From: Domibacillus sp. DTU_2020_1001157_1_SI_ALB_TIR_016
GTDB taxonomy: Bacteria > Bacillota > Bacilli > Bacillales > Domibacillaceae
Assembly: GCF_032341995.1 (NCBI RefSeq)
Contig: NZ_CP135439.1
Span: 558,001 to 622,000, forward strand
Length of the DNA stretch: 64,000 nucleotides
Direction of reading: 5' to 3'
Made by a program: the position numbers and the translations under genes. Under the pieces are notes generated by a model. The model saw only the letters and a program-made list of their open reading frames with translations. It was not told the DNA's origin and made no database searches. Positions 24,897 through 32,948 of the stretch are shown here, piece after piece. Position 1 is the stretch's first letter. The number at the start of each line of letters is the position of its first letter.

Positions 24897-24910
24897 GACA
24901 TGGTGGGACA
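24894..24910 (+). promoter_or_regulatory. Candidate AcoR upstream activating sequence
   Basis: TGAGACA at 24894-24900 and TGGGACA at 24904-24910 are direct repeats spaced by ten bases, one helical turn. They lie about 60 bases upstream of the -24 element, and the first overlaps the acoR stop codon. Position and tandem form suit an enhancer-binding protein. Confidence 0.45.
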
Positions 24911-24969
24911 GCGGCGGGAAAAATGATATTTTGGGCTGGGATATTCCTTTATTCGGGTGCTTTCTCGAA

Positions 24970-24987
24970 TTGGCACGATGTTTGCAT
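24970..24987 (+). promoter_or_regulatory. Sigma-54 (-24/-12) promoter of acoABC
   Basis: TTGGCAC at 24970-24976, GATGT, then TTGCAT at 24982-24987: an essentially perfect TGGCAC-N5-TTGCA match with GG and GC at the invariant positions. It lies 57 bases upstream of the acoA start. Confidence 0.93.
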
Positions 24988-25043
24988 TAAGGATACTGAA
25001 AGCGTTTTCTATTTCATTTATCAATGAAAGGGAGAGGGTACCA

Positions 25044-26057
25044 GTGTCACAAACGCAAACAAACCAGCCGACTATTTCGAAAGAAGAAGCCACATGGATG
25101 TTTCAAAAAATGCTCGAAATACGCCACTTTGAAGACCGGGTTCACGATATTTTCGGAACGGGAATTCTGCCTGGCTTTGTTCATTTGTATGCAGGGGAAG
25201 AAGCGATTGCAGTCGGCCTTTGCGCTCATCTTGACGATAAGGACTATATTACAAGCACCCATCGCGGCCATGGCCACTGTATTGCCAAAGGCTGTGATTT
25301 AGATGGCATGATGGCAGAGATTTACGGAAGAGCGACCGGGCTCTGCAAAGGCAAAGGCGGCTCGATGCATATTGCTGACGTGGAAAAAGGAATGCTCGGA
25401 GCGAATGGAATTGTTGGCGGAGGATTTCCGCTGGCTGTCGGGGCCGGCTTGACGCATAAATTGAAAAAAACAGGCGGCGTGGCGGTTTGCTTTTTCGGGG
25501 ATGGCGCCAATAACCACGGAACTTTCCATGAAGGCATTAACATGGCAGCGATCTGGAACTTACCGGTTATTTTTGTCGCGGAAAACAACGGATTTGCAGA
25601 AGCGACGCCTTTCCACTACGCTTCCAGCTGCAAGTCGATTGCTGACCGGGCCATCGGATATGGCATTCCAGGCGAAACGGTAGATGGAAAAGATGTGATG
25701 GCGGTGCGGGAAGCAGCGCAGCGGGCAGTAGAGCGGGCCCGTAACGGTGAAGGACCGACATTAATCGAATGTATCACGTATCGGAACTACGGCCATTTTG
25801 AAGGGGATGCCCAGACATATAAAGGCGAAGAGAAAGTCAAGCATCTGGATGACCTCGATGCCATTAAAAAGTTTTACACATACTTAACCGAGCAGGGGAT
25901 TATGACCGAAGCGGAGCTCGACCAAATGGATGACGATGTGCGGAGGGACGTGGATCGTGCCGTCGAGTTTGCGGAAGGAAGCCCATATCCGCTTCCAGAG
26001 CAGCTGATGGAAGACGTGTATGTATCGTATAAAACAGATGGGGGTGCTGCACGATGA
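25044..26057 (+). CDS. acoA: Acetoin dehydrogenase E1 alpha subunit
   Basis: A 337-residue thiamine-diphosphate-dependent E1 alpha subunit. The TPP motif is GDGANNHGTFHEGINMAAIWNL (G-D-G at about residues 157-159, N-N at 161-162). Other signatures are RHFEDRVHDIFGTG, YITSTHRGHGHCIAKG and GKGGSMHIAD. The start must lie downstream of the sigma-54 promoter, which supports GTG 25044 (GGGAGAGGG upstream) rather than an ATG at 24957. It overlaps acoB by four bases (ATGA). With acoB it cleaves acetoin and transfers the acetyl unit to lipoamide. Confidence 0.93.
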   Translation: MSQTQTNQPTISKEEATWMFQKMLEIRHFEDRVHDIFGTGILPGFVHLYAGEEAIAVGLCAHLDDKDYITSTHRGHGHCIAKGCDLDGMMAEIYGRATGLCKGKGGSMHIADVEKGMLGANGIVGGGFPLAVGAGLTHKLKKTGGVAVCFFGDGANNHGTFHEGINMAAIWNLPVIFVAENNGFAEATPFHYASSCKSIADRAIGYGIPGETVDGKDVMAVREAAQRAVERARNGEGPTLIECITYRNYGHFEGDAQTYKGEEKVKHLDDLDAIKKFYTYLTEQGIMTEAELDQMDDDVRRDVDRAVEFAEGSPYPLPEQLMEDVYVSYKTDGGAAR

Positions 26058-27082
26058 CACGTCAAATCACTTTTTCACAGGCCGTAAACGAAGCGATGGC
26101 TCTTTCAATGAGAGAAGATCAGGATGTAATTCTGCTCGGTGAAGATGTAGCGGGCGGCGCAGCGGTAGACCACCTGCAGGATGAAGAAGCCTGGGGTGGC
26201 GTAATGGGGGTTACAAAAGGACTTGTACAGGAATTTGGCCGGGAGCGGGTTATTGATACTCCGATAGCGGAAGCGGGCTACGTCGGTGCAGCGGTGACCG
26301 CAGCTGCTACCGGAATGCGCCCGATTGCCGAGCTGATGTTTAATGACTTTATCGGCAGCTGTCTGGATGAAGTGATGAACCAGGGAGCTAAATTGCGCTA
26401 CATGTTTGGCGGAAAAGCGAAGGTGCCGCTCACCATTCGGACGATGCATGGCGCAGGCTTCCGTGCCGCAGCCCAGCACTCTCAAAGCTTGTATTCCTTT
26501 TTTACGCATATTCCGGGTCTTAAAGTCGTCATTCCATCCACTCCGTATGATGCGAAAGGGCTCCTTCTCGAATCTATTTTTGATGATGATTTGGTCGTCT
26601 TTTTTGAAGACAAAACGCTGTATACGATGAAAGGAGAAGTACCGGAAGGGTCATACCGCATTCCTTTTGGAAAAGCCGATATTAAACGAAAAGGGGAAGA
26701 TGTGACGATTGTGGCGATCGGCAAGATGGTGCATACCGCCATCAAAGCAGCGGCTGAGCTGTCCAAAAATGGAGTCGAGGCCGAAATTATCGATCCGCGC
26801 ACTCTGTCGCCGCTTGATGAGGATACGATCCTATCGTCGGTTGAAAAAACAGGGCGGCTTATTGTGGTGGACGAAGCCAACCCGCGCTGCAGTGCCGCAA
26901 CCGACATCGCTGCTCTTGTCGCTGATAAAGGGTTTGACTATCTGGATGCGCCAATCAAAATGGTCACCGCACCGCATACACCGGTTCCATTTGCTCCATC
27001 TTTGGAAGACATTTATTTGCCAACACCAGATAAAATCATCAAAGCCGTTCAGGAAATGACCGGCAGCGAATTGGTGATATAA
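26054..27082 (+). CDS. acoB: Acetoin dehydrogenase E1 beta subunit
   Basis: A 342-residue transketolase-like E1 beta subunit with pyrimidine-binding and C-terminal transketolase domains. Signatures are QAVNEAMALSMREDQDVILLGEDV, VIDTPIAEAGYVGAAVTAA, MRPIAELMFNDFIG, and the C-terminal DPRTLSPLDEDTIL and VDEANPR. The start codon overlaps the acoA stop as ATGA, indicating translational coupling. It forms the E1 heterotetramer of the acetoin dehydrogenase complex. Confidence 0.94.
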   Translation: MTRQITFSQAVNEAMALSMREDQDVILLGEDVAGGAAVDHLQDEEAWGGVMGVTKGLVQEFGRERVIDTPIAEAGYVGAAVTAAATGMRPIAELMFNDFIGSCLDEVMNQGAKLRYMFGGKAKVPLTIRTMHGAGFRAAAQHSQSLYSFFTHIPGLKVVIPSTPYDAKGLLLESIFDDDLVVFFEDKTLYTMKGEVPEGSYRIPFGKADIKRKGEDVTIVAIGKMVHTAIKAAAELSKNGVEAEIIDPRTLSPLDEDTILSSVEKTGRLIVVDEANPRCSAATDIAALVADKGFDYLDAPIKMVTAPHTPVPFAPSLEDIYLPTPDKIIKAVQEMTGSELVI

Positions 27083-27095
27083 AGGGGGATTAGCG

Positions 27096-28355
27096 ATGGC
27101 TGTAAAGTTAATTATGCCGAAGCTCGGTATGGGGATGGAAGAAGGAACGATCGTTGAATGGCTGAAGCAGGAGGGCGATGAAGTAAAAAAAGGGGATTCA
27201 GTTGCCGTGATCAGCTCAGATAAAATTGAGAAAGATATAGAAGCGCCGGCAGACGGGATTTTGCTGAAAATCGAGGCGTCTTCAGATGAAGTGGTAAAAG
27301 TCGGCGAAGCAATCGGTTTTGTCGGTGCAGCAGGGGAAGAAGCGGAAGCAACAAATGCGCCTCAAGCGGAGCTTCATCAGGAAGCACCGAATATGCCTGA
27401 GGAGATACCGGTTTCAATTGAACGAACACCCGAGCCGGCCGCCACAAAAGTACAAAGAAATGGCGGCAGAACCCGCATTTCACCGGCCGCCCGCAAGCTT
27501 GCCAGGAAACATGATCTGGACGTAACCGGCATTCCGGGAACGGGGCCGAATGGGCGGATTACCCGGTCTGACGTGGAGCGCCATTTAAACCACAATACAC
27601 AGCCAGCAGCCGCAGCCGTTCAGCCTGCGCCGGAAGCAGACGTAGAACCGATGTCTTCCCGCTCTTCTGCATCAGGCAAACCGCTTGCCGGTATGCGCAA
27701 GGTGATTGCGGAGCGCATGTTTGACAGCCTGCAGACAACCGCGCAGCTGACCATTACGATGAGAGCAGATGTAACGGATTTAATGACGATTCGCAAGCAG
27801 ATGAATGAGTCGCTGGCAGAAAGCGGCGTGAAGCTTACGCTGACTGACTTTGTCGCTAAAGCGGTCATTGCTTCGCTGAAAAAGCACCCGGAGATGAATG
27901 CGACCCTTGAGAACGGCCAGCTTGCCCTGCATGACCGCGTCCATCTCGGAATCGCAGTGGCGCTGGATGGAGGTCTGATGGTGCCGGTGATCAATGATGC
28001 GTGCCGCCTGTCGCTGAGAGACTTATCCAGCCGGATCCGTTCCAACGCAGACGACGTTAGAGGCGGCAGTATTCAGGCAGAAACGTTAAAAGGCTCAACG
28101 TTTACGATTACCAATCTTGGAAACTACGAGGTGGAGTTTTTTACACCTGTTTTGAATCCGCCGGAGATCGGTATTCTCGGCCTTGGCCGCGCGATGCCGG
28201 AAGCGGTCTTTGTGGGAGACGAACTGCAAAAGCGGCACATTCAGCCGCTCAGCCTGACATTCGACCACCGTGCGATTGACGGCTCCCCGGCGGCAGCTTT
28301 CCTGCAGACGCTAAAAGGGATGCTTGAACAGCCGTATCGCATGCTGGCGGAATAA
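27096..28355 (+). CDS. acoC: Acetoin dehydrogenase E2, dihydrolipoamide acetyltransferase
   Basis: A 419-residue E2 subunit. The N-terminal lipoyl domain (residues 2-76) has the lipoyl-lysine in SSDKIEKDIEAP (near residue 44, DKI-E-K variant). A Pro/Glu linker and a peripheral subunit-binding domain follow (RISPAARKLARKHDLDVTGI..GPNGRITRSDV, about 128-165). The C-terminal catalytic domain (about 195-419) ends with the active-site DHRAIDGSPAA. AAAGGGGG precedes ATG 27096, 13 bases after acoB. A dedicated E3 gene (acoL) does not follow; the operon ends here at a terminator. Confidence 0.93.
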   Translation: MAVKLIMPKLGMGMEEGTIVEWLKQEGDEVKKGDSVAVISSDKIEKDIEAPADGILLKIEASSDEVVKVGEAIGFVGAAGEEAEATNAPQAELHQEAPNMPEEIPVSIERTPEPAATKVQRNGGRTRISPAARKLARKHDLDVTGIPGTGPNGRITRSDVERHLNHNTQPAAAAVQPAPEADVEPMSSRSSASGKPLAGMRKVIAERMFDSLQTTAQLTITMRADVTDLMTIRKQMNESLAESGVKLTLTDFVAKAVIASLKKHPEMNATLENGQLALHDRVHLGIAVALDGGLMVPVINDACRLSLRDLSSRIRSNADDVRGGSIQAETLKGSTFTITNLGNYEVEFFTPVLNPPEIGILGLGRAMPEAVFVGDELQKRHIQPLSLTFDHRAIDGSPAAAFLQTLKGMLEQPYRMLAE

Positions 28356-28451
28356 TCCGAAACAGCCGAAAAAAGAACATGATAGTCGAATCAAACAATC
28401 CCATCGGTACTTTTCAACAAGAAGCGCTGTTGGATGGATAAGTTAGAATAC

Positions 28452-28502
28452 AGAAAGGGTGTCTCTAAGACGAAAAATCGACTTATGAGACACCCTTTTT
28501 GT
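28452..28502 (+). terminator. Terminator after acoC
   Basis: AAAGGGTGTCTC(TAAG) and (TTAT)GAGACACCCTTT form a long stem around CGAAAAATCG, followed by Ts. The 28356-28450 stretch before it shows no gene. Confidence 0.88.
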
Positions 28503-28552
28503 GCAGCTAGACTTTCAAGATGAACAACCGGAAAAAAGAGAATCCGGCCATT

Positions 28553-29488
28553 CTACAATGTTTTTCGGCCTTCATTCCGATTTGCCGAGCTGAAAAACAG
28601 GCGTTGGGACTTCGCTTTTCCGGCTGGGCGCCGCTCAATCGTGAACAGGACAGCTGCTAGAATACAAAGAATGCCGCCCGCCTGCCAGATCGTCAGCTTG
28701 TCTCCAAAAAGAAGAATACCGATCCAAATGGCTACCACGGGTTCGGCGACTGCTAAAATAGCTGCGCGTCCGGATTCCATTTGGGAAAGACCCGCTGTGT
28801 AGAAGCTATAAGCAAAAACCGTTGATAACACGACCAGACCAAACGTATTCCAAAGAACCGCCGGCTCTAACAGCTGCGCTTGTTTTGCCGCAAGCCCCGA
28901 CATCGGTACGACGCAAAGGGAGGCCGTCAGCATCGCGTAAGCCGTGATGGTAACAGAATGATAGCGATGGGCGACAAATTTGCCGAAAATCGAATACAAG
29001 GCATAAAAAAAGCCGGATAAAAGCCCGATGAAAATGGTGCCGGCAGACATGTCCGCATCGCCGGACGGCACAAGCCCTACCGCAAGCATACAGCCGAGCA
29101 CGGTTAACAAAAGCGCAATCGCTTTGCCGCCTGTCATCGGCTCTTTGAAAAAAAGGCGCGACAGCAGTACAACAAAAACCGGTCCGGTATACAAGAGCAC
29201 GACAGCCAGAGAGTTGGAAGAGCGTTCCATTACGGTAAAAAAGCATAAATTAAAAAAGACGATGCTGACAATGCCGCAGCCGGCGAAAAAAAATAAATCA
29301 CGCGGCTGAATGCGAAGCAGATTACGCTTAAAAAGGAGCAGAAAAAGAAAGAGCACCAAAGCAGAGCCCAGCACCCGCAGCGCCACCACATCGATAGGCG
29401 AGAAACCGTATGTATAAAGTCCTTGCACAAACAAACCAATCGTGCCCCATAGTGTGGCACCCGTCAAAACAAGCCATGCAGATTTCAT
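28553..29488 (-). CDS. EamA/DMT-family permease
   Basis: A 311-residue membrane protein with ten predicted helices formed by two EamA repeats (about residues 5-135 and 150-285), typical of drug/metabolite transporters such as YdcZ/RhaT-like exporters. The C-terminus is basic. The start ATG 29488 has GAGGAGGAGG upstream; ATG 29494 is too close to it. Substrate unknown. It faces the aco operon convergently and degV divergently, and belongs to the block inserted between degU and degV relative to B. subtilis. Confidence 0.8.
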   Translation of the reverse strand: MKSAWLVLTGATLWGTIGLFVQGLYTYGFSPIDVVALRVLGSALVLFLFLLLFKRNLLRIQPRDLFFFAGCGIVSIVFFNLCFFTVMERSSNSLAVVLLYTGPVFVVLLSRLFFKEPMTGGKAIALLLTVLGCMLAVGLVPSGDADMSAGTIFIGLLSGFFYALYSIFGKFVAHRYHSVTITAYAMLTASLCVVPMSGLAAKQAQLLEPAVLWNTFGLVVLSTVFAYSFYTAGLSQMESGRAAILAVAEPVVAIWIGILLFGDKLTIWQAGGILCILAAVLFTIERRPAGKAKSQRLFFSSANRNEGRKTL

Positions 29489-29594
29489 GATCATTCCTCC
29501 TCCTCTTTATCTTACCGGAAAAGGGGTGCAAAACAACCTCTATTGGGCTAAAATGTAAGGGATATGAAAAAATGAAAAAGGCAGGTATAAGCAG

Positions 29595-30449
29595 ATGAAG
29601 ACGGCCATTTTGACCGACAGCACCGCTTATCTTCCAAAAGCGCTGCGCGAGGAGCTTAATATTTTTATGATTCCGCTCAGCGTTATTTTTGGTGAGGATG
29701 CATATCGTGAAGAGCTTGATATCACGATGGAAGAGTTTTACGGAAAAGTGAATGAAGGAGGCAGGCTGCCTACCACGTCTCAGCCGGTGATCGGCCACTT
29801 TGTTGAGCTGTATGAACAAATTGCCAAGGAATACGATGCAGTCATTGGCATTTATTTATCAAGTGAACTGAGCGGCACCTACCAGTCATCCATTACAGCT
29901 GCAGACATGGTAGAAGAATTGGATGTGTATTCATTTGATTCGGAAATCAGCTGTGCACCGCAGGCTTTTTACGTGCTACGGGCGGCAGAATTGGTCAAAG
30001 AAGGAAAAATGCCGGATGATATTTTGGCTGAGCTGACCGAAATGAAAAAATGGACGAAAGCGTACTTTATGGTAGATGATTTAAATCATTTAAAGCGGGG
30101 CGGACGCTTAAGCGGGGCACAGGCGCTGATTGGCGGCCTGCTTCAAGTAAAACCGATTCTCCATGTGGAAGACAAGCGGCTTGCGCCATTTGAAAAAATT
30201 CGAACAAGCAAAAAAGCGCTCAAACGCATTGGCGATTTGTTCGGAGAAGATTATGAGGGCGGAGACACGCTGCAGGCATCTGTGATTCATGCGAACCGGG
30301 AGGACGAAGCCCGGAAATGGACAGCGGAATTAAAGCAGCGGTTCCCGAACGCTGAAATCAGCATTTCAAGCTTTGGCCCGGTCATTGCCACACACTTAGG
30401 AGAAGGTGCCTTGGCGCTCGGTTGGACGAAAAAAAGAACGTCCGAGTGA
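29595..30449 (+). CDS. degV: DegV family fatty-acid-binding protein
   Basis: A 284-residue cytosolic DegV/FakB-type protein. It binds a fatty acid that the FakA kinase phosphorylates. N-terminal AILTDSTAYLP with the conserved Asp-Ser-Thr, TTSQPVIGHFVELYE, GIYLSSELSGTYQSS (fatty-acid-carboxylate contact), and LNHLKRGGRLSGAQALIG are family signatures. In B. subtilis the orthologue (yviA/degV) lies directly after degU; here the distance is 8 kb. An AAGGCAGG-like ribosome site precedes the ATG. Confidence 0.9.
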   Translation: MKTAILTDSTAYLPKALREELNIFMIPLSVIFGEDAYREELDITMEEFYGKVNEGGRLPTTSQPVIGHFVELYEQIAKEYDAVIGIYLSSELSGTYQSSITAADMVEELDVYSFDSEISCAPQAFYVLRAAELVKEGKMPDDILAELTEMKKWTKAYFMVDDLNHLKRGGRLSGAQALIGGLLQVKPILHVEDKRLAPFEKIRTSKKALKRIGDLFGEDYEGGDTLQASVIHANREDEARKWTAELKQRFPNAEISISSFGPVIATHLGEGALALGWTKKRTSE

Positions 30450-30469
30450 TAAGTGGTCATCAAATAAAA

Positions 30470-30510
30470 AGAAAAAGCGCTCCAGCTTGAAGCTGGAACG
30501 CTTTTTTTAT
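30470..30510. terminator. Bidirectional terminator between degV and the SLH gene
   Basis: AAAAAGCGCTCCAGCTT and AAGCTGGAACGCTTTTTT pair with a G-T/A mismatch-type interior near the loop. Convergent genes end on both sides. Confidence 0.88.
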
Positions 30511-32801
30511 TTTGGAACGGAATTCAGTACATCTGTGATCATTTGCATTTCTTCTCTGTCGATCCGTTCTGTGCTTGCCGCACGTGTACCGCTGATCAAG
30601 TCGCCGAAGCCCTGCTCATTCAGCTTCTTCACCACTTCATCGATAAATGGACGATTGTTTTCAACAAGATACGTTGTTTTTGACCGGATCATTTGATCAA
30701 ACACAGCGCTGCGCGGCAGACCGATTCGCTCTAACGCTTCCTGGTTCAACAAAAGATCCAAAAGCGTTAAAAGCTCGTAGTCATTGCCGGCAAAGGTTAA
30801 ATCAGGATTGACCTGATACCAGAAGTCGCCTTTTCGGCCGCTGTCGGTACGAATCCATTTTGGATATAAATTCTCAATACCGGCTTTGAATTCGCGCATC
30901 GGTTTCAAATACTTTTCATCACGGGTCTGCTCATAAGCGACGATCAGGAAACGCATGCCGCCTAGTGCATGGTTAAGCGACGAATGTGTCTGCTTGGAAC
31001 CAGGTTTATAGTAATCTGAAATCATATAGCTCGATGCGGTTACCGGAATGATATTGCCAAATGATTTTTGGTTTACAAGGAAGTTCGCATACGATAAGTT
31101 GTCATCTTTTAACGCTTCAATGCCGAGTGCTTCGCCTGTATTTTTCAAAAACATTGCGGCATTTTCATTTAAACGTGTATCTACATATGGCGCTGTCGTG
31201 CCGTATGATTTCTTCAGCCACGTACTTGTGTATTCCGTATAAAAAAGCGGCTGTGTTCCTTTCGTTACTTCACCACCGGAGAACACGTCAAGGTCCGCGA
31301 CTCCGTTTAACACAAGGTCATATAAATAACGGTCATTATGTTCTTGATAAGCTGTCAAATAAATACCAGCCTGCATCCGGTTGATACTGCGGCCATAGCC
31401 CATTTGGTAGCCTGGTTCAATCGACCAAGGAAGCTTTGTGTAGGCACCGTCTGCTGTGAGCCAGTTATTGATCGAGATATACTCAGCAATTGTGCGTTTA
31501 AACCATTCATCGCGTGTAGATGAGCTCTGGAACAAGGACTTGTCCGATACAAGCGCCCATGAATCTGAAATGGCGTTGCCTTTTACCGTTATGTTCATAT
31601 TTGCCGTAACGGTATTGTCAGCCTGCTGAACGTCATAGCCTGCATACTCTTGATCAAGCACACGAATGCGGGAAACGGTACCGTCTGCATATTTCTGCTC
31701 TTTCGGAACGGCCACATAGTTTTTGCCCATCATCACTTCGCCTGTAACCGCTGACCCTTTTTTGGCAGAAAGCACGCCAATTGGGTGGCTCGTTTCATCA
31801 ATGCCAAATACGTCATGGTGTTCACGAACAACGGTCCCCTGATCGCTGTATTTAGCAAGTGAATAGTTATCAGACTGTGAAAACGGCAGGGAAACAGTAG
31901 CGGAATATGTATTGTCCGCATTGTGAGTAAATTTCGTGAAGACGAATGTATCGCCGTTTGTCAGCTTGCGAAGGGTTACACGAAGAGATCCGAGTGGTTT
32001 AGAAGCATAACCCATATGATAATAGTAGTGATAGTCTGTTGATTCAATATGCTTGTCCGTTTCCTGACGGTCATATTCCAGCGGCACGCCGCTTGAATTC
32101 ATGCGTACCTTTACATATTGATAGTCGTTAATCGGAATAATCACTTCCTGATTATCAGCCGGTTTTGGCACTTCAATCGGCTCTTTAATCGTGCCAAGAA
32201 GTCCAAGCTTTGTCATCATCCGGTGAATAAAAACCGCTGATTCGCCGCGTGTTGCTATTTTCTTCGGCAGGAACGTATTATCTGCTGTTCCGTAAATCAG
32301 TCCGTAATGCGTCATTCGTTCAACCGATGCATACGCATAAGCGCCAATTTCTTTCGCATCTGTGAAGGTTAATGGTGTACGCTCCATGTAATCGCCTTTA
32401 TACTGCATCGCCCGGTCCAGCATAACCGCTACATCAGAGCGGGTAATGGCTTCGTTCGGGAGTGCTTTTCCTTCGGTTGTTCCCTGGATGATACCAGCTT
32501 TTTTCGCAGCGGCAATTTCAGGGTAAAGTGTGCTGCCAGGACCGACATCCACAAAAGCGGAATCGCCGGCAGGCAAATCGAGTGCCCGGGCAAGGTACGC
32601 CAAAAACTGGCCTCTTGTTACACTTGCGTAAGGACGAAAGGTTCCATCCTCATAACCCGCAATGACGCCATCTGCCACAAGATCCTCGATCTCTTTTTTT
32701 GCCCAGTGGCCTGAAATATCGCTGAAGCTCTGTGCGGACACGTTAACCGCGAATAGGATCACGAGTAAAAGTGCCGTCAGGCTTCCTCCAATTTTTCGCA
32801 T
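30507..32801 (-). CDS. Surface protein with three N-terminal SLH domains and a C-terminal helical domain
   Basis: A 764-residue exported protein. It has a signal peptide to about residue 23 (VSA-QS), then three S-layer homology domains (about 27-70, 84-130 and 145-200; FSDISGHWAKKEIEDLVADG, FVDVGPGS..YPEIAAAKKAG, FTDAKEIGAYAYASVERM) that bind pyruvylated secondary wall polymer. A beta-rich middle region follows (about 215-420). The C-terminal half (about 425-740) has helix-rich motifs such as SSLNHALGGMRFLIVAYEQT and GRKGDFWYQVNPDLTFAGNDYE, resembling an alpha/alpha-toroid such as glycosyl epimerase or lyase folds. Enzymatic activity is not established. It is inserted between degV and comFA. 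SecA2/SlaP at 12-15 kb may export it. Confidence 0.8.
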   Translation of the reverse strand: MRKIGGSLTALLLVILFAVNVSAQSFSDISGHWAKKEIEDLVADGVIAGYEDGTFRPYASVTRGQFLAYLARALDLPAGDSAFVDVGPGSTLYPEIAAAKKAGIIQGTTEGKALPNEAITRSDVAVMLDRAMQYKGDYMERTPLTFTDAKEIGAYAYASVERMTHYGLIYGTADNTFLPKKIATRGESAVFIHRMMTKLGLLGTIKEPIEVPKPADNQEVIIPINDYQYVKVRMNSSGVPLEYDRQETDKHIESTDYHYYYHMGYASKPLGSLRVTLRKLTNGDTFVFTKFTHNADNTYSATVSLPFSQSDNYSLAKYSDQGTVVREHHDVFGIDETSHPIGVLSAKKGSAVTGEVMMGKNYVAVPKEQKYADGTVSRIRVLDQEYAGYDVQQADNTVTANMNITVKGNAISDSWALVSDKSLFQSSSTRDEWFKRTIAEYISINNWLTADGAYTKLPWSIEPGYQMGYGRSINRMQAGIYLTAYQEHNDRYLYDLVLNGVADLDVFSGGEVTKGTQPLFYTEYTSTWLKKSYGTTAPYVDTRLNENAAMFLKNTGEALGIEALKDDNLSYANFLVNQKSFGNIIPVTASSYMISDYYKPGSKQTHSSLNHALGGMRFLIVAYEQTRDEKYLKPMREFKAGIENLYPKWIRTDSGRKGDFWYQVNPDLTFAGNDYELLTLLDLLLNQEALERIGLPRSAVFDQMIRSKTTYLVENNRPFIDEVVKKLNEQGFGDLISGTRAASTERIDREEMQMITDVLNSVPK

Positions 32802-32898
32802 AAAATCCCCTTTCTTTTTTGTTTCAATGTTACAAAGAAAAGTATAACATACCGGAAAAATGACCCAATGTTAAATTATCATGACATTCTGATAACGA

Positions 32899-32927
32899 TT
32901 GTAATATTTATCCAGAGGAAGTATACT
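32899..32927 (+). promoter_or_regulatory. Sigma-A promoter of comFA
   Basis: TTGTAA at 32899-32904, a 17-base spacer and TATACT at 32922-32927, ending about 20 bases upstream of comFA. No convincing ComK box (AAAA-N5-TTTT pair) was found beside it. Confidence 0.55.
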
Positions 32928-32948
32928 GAAGCTGAAAGGATGTGACCT

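Noticed and set aside
24957..25043. Upstream ATG start for acoA
   Set aside because: The ATG lies before the sigma-54 promoter at 24970-24987, so it would not be in the mRNA.
28356..28510. Transposon end downstream of acoC
   Set aside because: GGGTGTCTC...GAGACACCC with a following T-run is a sufficient terminator, and no transposase codons were convincing nearby.
32802..32948. ComK box upstream of comFA
   Set aside because: A-rich runs are present but no AAAA-N5-TTTT pair with proper helical spacing was found.
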